Shown: one piece after another, positions 3,875-6,839 of the stretch | Position numbering within the stretch: the stretch's first letter is position 1 | How the letters are laid out: each line of letters opens with the position of its first letter | Assembly (NCBI RefSeq): GCF_943912325.1 | Contig: NZ_CALTTX010000080.1 | Span: 1-6,839 of the forward strand | DNA length: 6,839 bases | From: an uncultured Microbacterium sp. | Lineage (GTDB): Bacteria; Actinomycetota; Actinomycetes; Actinomycetales; Microbacteriaceae | Direction of reading: 5' to 3' | Program-made: the position numbers and the translations under genes | Notes under the pieces: generated by a model | What the model was told of the DNA's origin: nothing | The model's database searches: none | What the model saw: the letters and a program-made list of their open reading frames with translations, nothing else

Positions 3875-6839
3875 TCACTGGAAGTCGCGCGAGCGGTGGC
3901 GCACGCCGACCCGCAGGTCTTCGAACGCGTCCGCGACGATGTTGGTCACTCCCTCGGGTGAGCGCTCGAGCATGCCGCGCACGATCAGCGCGGGGGAGTC
4001 GCGCACGGTGCGCCGGTAGCGCTGCCACACCCCGGTCGAGCAGATCACGTTGACGAGGCCGTCTTCGTCTTCGAGGTTCAAGAACGTGATCCCGGATGCT
4101 GTTGCCGGGCGCTGCCGATGGGTGACAAGTCCCGCGACCTCGACGCGCCGCGCGGTCTCGTGCGCGCGCAATCGACCCGAGCGGAGCACACCGCGATCGT
4201 CGAGCAGGGGACGGTAATGGGCGAGGGGGTGGTCTTCGGTCGAGATGCCCGTCGCCCAGAGGTCGGCAGCGAGAGTGTCATACGACGTGAGATCGGGAAA
4301 GAGCGGCGGTTGCACGGCGAAGACGGTGCCGGGCAGGAACTGGGCGCGGTCTTGAGCGGCCGATCCCGCGAGCCACAGCGCCTCGCGGCGCGAGAGACCG
4401 AGGCAGTCGAACGCTCCCGCGGTGGCGAGCGCCTCGAGCTGGGCCGCGGTCAGGTCGGTGCGGCGCACGAGGTCGCTGAGGTCGCGGAACGGGCCGTCGG
4501 TATCGCGGGCGTCGACGATGCGCCGCGCAACGGCCTCGCCGATGCCCGTCACCGCCGCAAGTCCCAGCCGCACGGCGAACGCGCCATCGCGGCGATGCTC
4601 CGCCGAGAGGTCGGGGGCCTCGGGGTCGAAGACCTCCGCCGCAGGCTGCTCGGAGTGCAGGCACGAGTCGAGGCCGGTCGGTGGGCGTGTCGAACCACCC
4701 TCGCCCCCCGCCCCCTCCTCACCAACGCCGATAAGAGGCTCAAGCCCCTCATGAACCCCCGAGAGGTGCAGGTCGGGGCGGCGCACTTCGACGCCGTGGC
4801 GGCGGGCATCGGCCGTCAGGGTCGCGGGCGAGTAGAACCCCATCGGCTGCGCGCGCAGCAACCCCGCGAGAAACACCGCCGGATAGTGCAGCTTGAGCCA
4901 CGAACTGGCATAAACGAGCAGCGCGAACGACAGCGAGTGCGACTCGGCGAACCCGAAATCGGCGAACGCGCGGATCTTCTCGTAGATGTCGTCGGCCGCC
5001 GCCCCCGTCAGCCCATGCCGTGCCATGCCCGCATAGAGATGCTCGCGCAGGCTGTCGATCTTTTCGAGCCCGCGCTTCGACCCCATTGCGCGGCGCAGCA
5101 GGTCGGCCTGCTCGCCCGTGCAGTCACCGACCGCCATCGCGATCTGCATGAGCTGCTCTTGAAAAATGGGGATGCCCATCGTGCGTTCGAGCACGGGTTC
5201 GAGCAACGGATGCGGATACGTCACCTTCTCTGTGCCCATCTTGCGTCGCACGAACGGGTGCACGGCCTTGCCCTGGATGGGCCCGGGGCGAATCAGCGCG
5301 ATCTCGATCACGAGGTCGTAGTACCGGCGCGGCTGCAGCCGGGGGAGCAGCCCCATCTGCGCACGCGATTCGACCTGGAAAACGCCGATCGAGTCGGCCC
5401 GGCACAGCATGTCGTACACCGCGGGCTCTTCTTTCGGCAGCGTCTGCAGCGTCCACTCTTCGCCCGTGCTCTCGCGGATCAGGTCGAAGCAGTGCTGGAT
5501 TGCGGCGAGGATTCCGAGCCCCAGTAGGTCGAATTTGACGAGACCCATCCAGGCGGCGTCGTCTTTGTCCCATTGGATGACGGTGCGCCCCGGCATCCGT
5601 GCCCGCTCGATCGGCACCACTTCGCCAACGGGACGATCCGTCAAAACCATGCCGCCGGAATGGATGCCGAGATGCCGCGGCGCCTTGAGCAGAGCCCCCG
5701 CGTACTCGACGACCTGATCGGGGATGTCGTGATCGGGTGCGCTCGAGAGGTCGGCGCCCCAGCGCTCGACCTGCTTCGACCACGCGTCTTGCTGGCCAGG
5801 CGAGAATCCGAGCGCGCGCGCCGTGTCGCGCACGGCGTTTTTGGGGCGGTACTGGATGACGTTCGCGACCTGCGCCGAGCGCTCGCGCCCGTACTTGTCG
5901 TAGACCCACTGGATGATCTCTTCGCGCCGATCCGAGTCGAAATCGACATCGATGTCGGGCTCTTCTTCGCGCAGGCTCGACAGAAAACGCTCGAACGGCA
6001 GCCCATACGCGATCGCGTCGACCGCCGTGATCCCCAGCAGATAGCAGACGGCGCTGTTGGCGGCGGAGCCGCGACCCTGACACAGGATGCCTCGGCGTCG
6101 GGCCTCGGCCACGATGTCGTGCACGATCAAGAAGTAGCCCGGAAAGTCTTTTTGCTCGATCACGGCGAGCTCGTTCTCGATGCGCGCCCGATCGGCTTCG
6201 CGCAGCCGCGGATACACGCGCGGCACAGCCTGCCACACGAGCTGCCGCAACCACGACATCGGCGTGTGCCCGTCGGGCACGTCTTGTTTGGGGAGCGCGG
6301 GGCGTGCCTGCCGGAGCGGGAACGCGAGTTCGTCGGCGAGCGTCACGGTGCGTGCGACGGCGCCCGGGTAGCGGCGAAAGCGCGCGGCCATCTCGGCGCC
6401 CGAGCGCAGGTGCGCCGCGCCGTGGGCGGGCAGCCAACCGTCGAGGTCGTCCATGCTGCGGCGCGCGCGGATCGCCGCGACGGCGCTCGCAAGTCGAGCC
6501 TTGTCGGGGCCGGAGTAATGCACGTTGTTGGTCGCGATCGTCGGCAGCGAGCGCTCCGCCGCGAGGGCGGTGAGCGCGTCGTTGCGTCGGCTGTCGAGCG
6601 GTTCACCGTGATCGGTCAGCTCGACGACGACCGACTCGGCGCCGAACAGGTCGACGAGGTGATCGAGGGCGGCGCCCGCGCCGGAAGGACCCGTGAGTCC
6701 GGATGCCTCGTAGCCGCGGCGGACGGATCCCTTGCGGCATCCCGTCAGAATCGTCCACTGCGGGTCTGCTCGCCCTCCCGACAGTTCGGCGAGTTCGGCG
6801 AGGTCGTAAACGGGGCGGCCCTTTTCGTAGCCCCGTAGC
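3875..6839 (-). CDS. dnaE2: Error-prone DNA polymerase DnaE2 (ImuC), N terminus beyond window
   Basis: C-family DNA polymerase of the SOS mutasome. With ImuA' and ImuB it copies past DNA lesions and causes damage-induced mutation. The frame is open from the stop (3875-3877) to the right edge, 987 codons, and the start lies outside. The GTG at 6521-6523 is internal, because upstream codons continue typical DnaE2 sequence (ELTDHGEPLDSRRNDALTAL, then TNNVHYSG). In order from the right edge come the end of the PHP domain (to about 6500) and the GHTPMSWLR and RGSAANSAV segments of the polymerase core. Next are the catalytic PDIDVDFD Asp pair (near 5940-5960) and the third Asp in KFDLLGL (near 5521-5543), followed by the finger region with IRPGPIQG. 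A helix-hairpin-helix with TGIGEAVARRIV lies at 4513-4556, and an OB-fold at about 3990-4150. All three catalytic Asp are present. A Gly/Glu-rich insert lies at 4666-4729. Full-length homologues have about 1,100 residues, so roughly 100-150 are missing here. The mutasome partners often lie upstream in actinobacteria, which here would be outside the window. The HNH gene follows on the same strand. Confidence 0.96.
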   Translation of the reverse strand, partial: LRGYEKGRPVYDLAELAELSGGRADPQWTILTGCRKGSVRRGYEASGLTGPSGAGAALDHLVDLFGAESVVVELTDHGEPLDSRRNDALTALAAERSLPTIATNNVHYSGPDKARLASAVAAIRARRSMDDLDGWLPAHGAAHLRSGAEMAARFRRYPGAVARTVTLADELAFPLRQARPALPKQDVPDGHTPMSWLRQLVWQAVPRVYPRLREADRARIENELAVIEQKDFPGYFLIVHDIVAEARRRGILCQGRGSAANSAVCYLLGITAVDAIAYGLPFERFLSSLREEEPDIDVDFDSDRREEIIQWVYDKYGRERSAQVANVIQYRPKNAVRDTARALGFSPGQQDAWSKQVERWGADLSSAPDHDIPDQVVEYAGALLKAPRHLGIHSGGMVLTDRPVGEVVPIERARMPGRTVIQWDKDDAAWMGLVKFDLLGLGILAAIQHCFDLIRESTGEEWTLQTLPKEEPAVYDMLCRADSIGVFQVESRAQMGLLPRLQPRRYYDLVIEIALIRPGPIQGKAVHPFVRRKMGTEKVTYPHPLLEPVLERTMGIPIFQEQLMQIAMAVGDCTGEQADLLRRAMGSKRGLEKIDSLREHLYAGMARHGLTGAAADDIYEKIRAFADFGFAESHSLSFALLVYASSWLKLHYPAVFLAGLLRAQPMGFYSPATLTADARRHGVEVRRPDLHLSGVHEGLEPLIGVGEEGAGGEGGSTRPPTGLDSCLHSEQPAAEVFDPEAPDLSAEHRRDGAFAVRLGLAAVTGIGEAVARRIVDARDTDGPFRDLSDLVRRTDLTAAQLEALATAGAFDCLGLSRREALWLAGSAAQDRAQFLPGTVFAVQPPLFPDLTSYDTLAADLWATGISTEDHPLAHYRPLLDDRGVLRSGRLRAHETARRVEVAGLVTHRQRPATASGITFLNLEDEDGLVNVICSTGVWQRYRRTVRDSPALIVRGMLERSPEGVTNIVADAFEDLRVGVRHRSRDFQ

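Noticed and set aside
3219..4019. + strand frame covering the HNH 5' end and the promoter gap
   Set aside because: It is antisense to the DUF222 region and runs through an AT-rich regulatory segment; there is no domain or ribosome binding site.
4118..5527. Long + strand open frame (469 codons) opposite dnaE2
   Set aside because: It lies antisense to a clearly conserved DnaE2 coding region, has no recognisable domains, and is expected where the sense strand uses G/C third positions.
5573..6838. Long + strand open frame (421 codons) opposite dnaE2
   Set aside because: Same reason: antisense to the PHP and polymerase core. Its peptide is rich in Arg, Asp and His with no family pattern.

Overview
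This window is high-GC DNA from an actinobacterium, most likely a member of the Microbacteriaceae (order Micrococcales). The evidence is the strong G/C preference at third codon positions, GTG starts, starts that look leaderless, a tandem pair of fluoride channel genes, a DUF222/HNH endonuclease and an actinobacterial error-prone polymerase DnaE2. The family assignment is inferred from protein character; no 16S or other marker lies in the window.

Left half, + strand (about 1-1738). A coding-looking scrap of uncertain status lies at the left edge. It is followed by a small DUF1905 gene (154-447) and then by two fluC/crcB fluoride channel genes that overlap by 4 bases (489-1349 and 1346-1738). 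The two FluC proteins carry opposite charge patterns in their loops, so they probably insert in opposite orientations and form one antiparallel heterodimer that exports fluoride. The first FluC carries a Gly/Pro/Arg/Asp-rich cytoplasmic tail of about 116 residues, built on an 8-residue repeat, which is far beyond the usual FluC length.

Middle (1739-2162). This is a gap between convergent genes with no credible gene. It holds a 26-bp tandem array that begins inside the last codons of the second fluC, plus several imperfect stem-loops. No classical terminator with a U tract was found.

Right half, - strand (2163-6839). The gene order in the direction of transcription is dnaE2, cut by the right edge, and then a DUF222/HNH endonuclease gene. 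The 86-base gap between them is AT-rich and holds a good -35/-10 promoter whose spacer contains a 10-of-12 match to the actinobacterial LexA (SOS) box. DnaE2 is the SOS mutagenesis polymerase, and DUF222 (13E12-type) genes are LexA targets in Mycobacterium tuberculosis. The most attractive reading is therefore a DNA-damage-induced neighbourhood in which the HNH protein has its own SOS promoter.

No clearly new multi-gene system is visible. The points most worth following are the SOS-type operator in front of the HNH gene, the charge-locked FluC pair, and the repeat tail on the first FluC.
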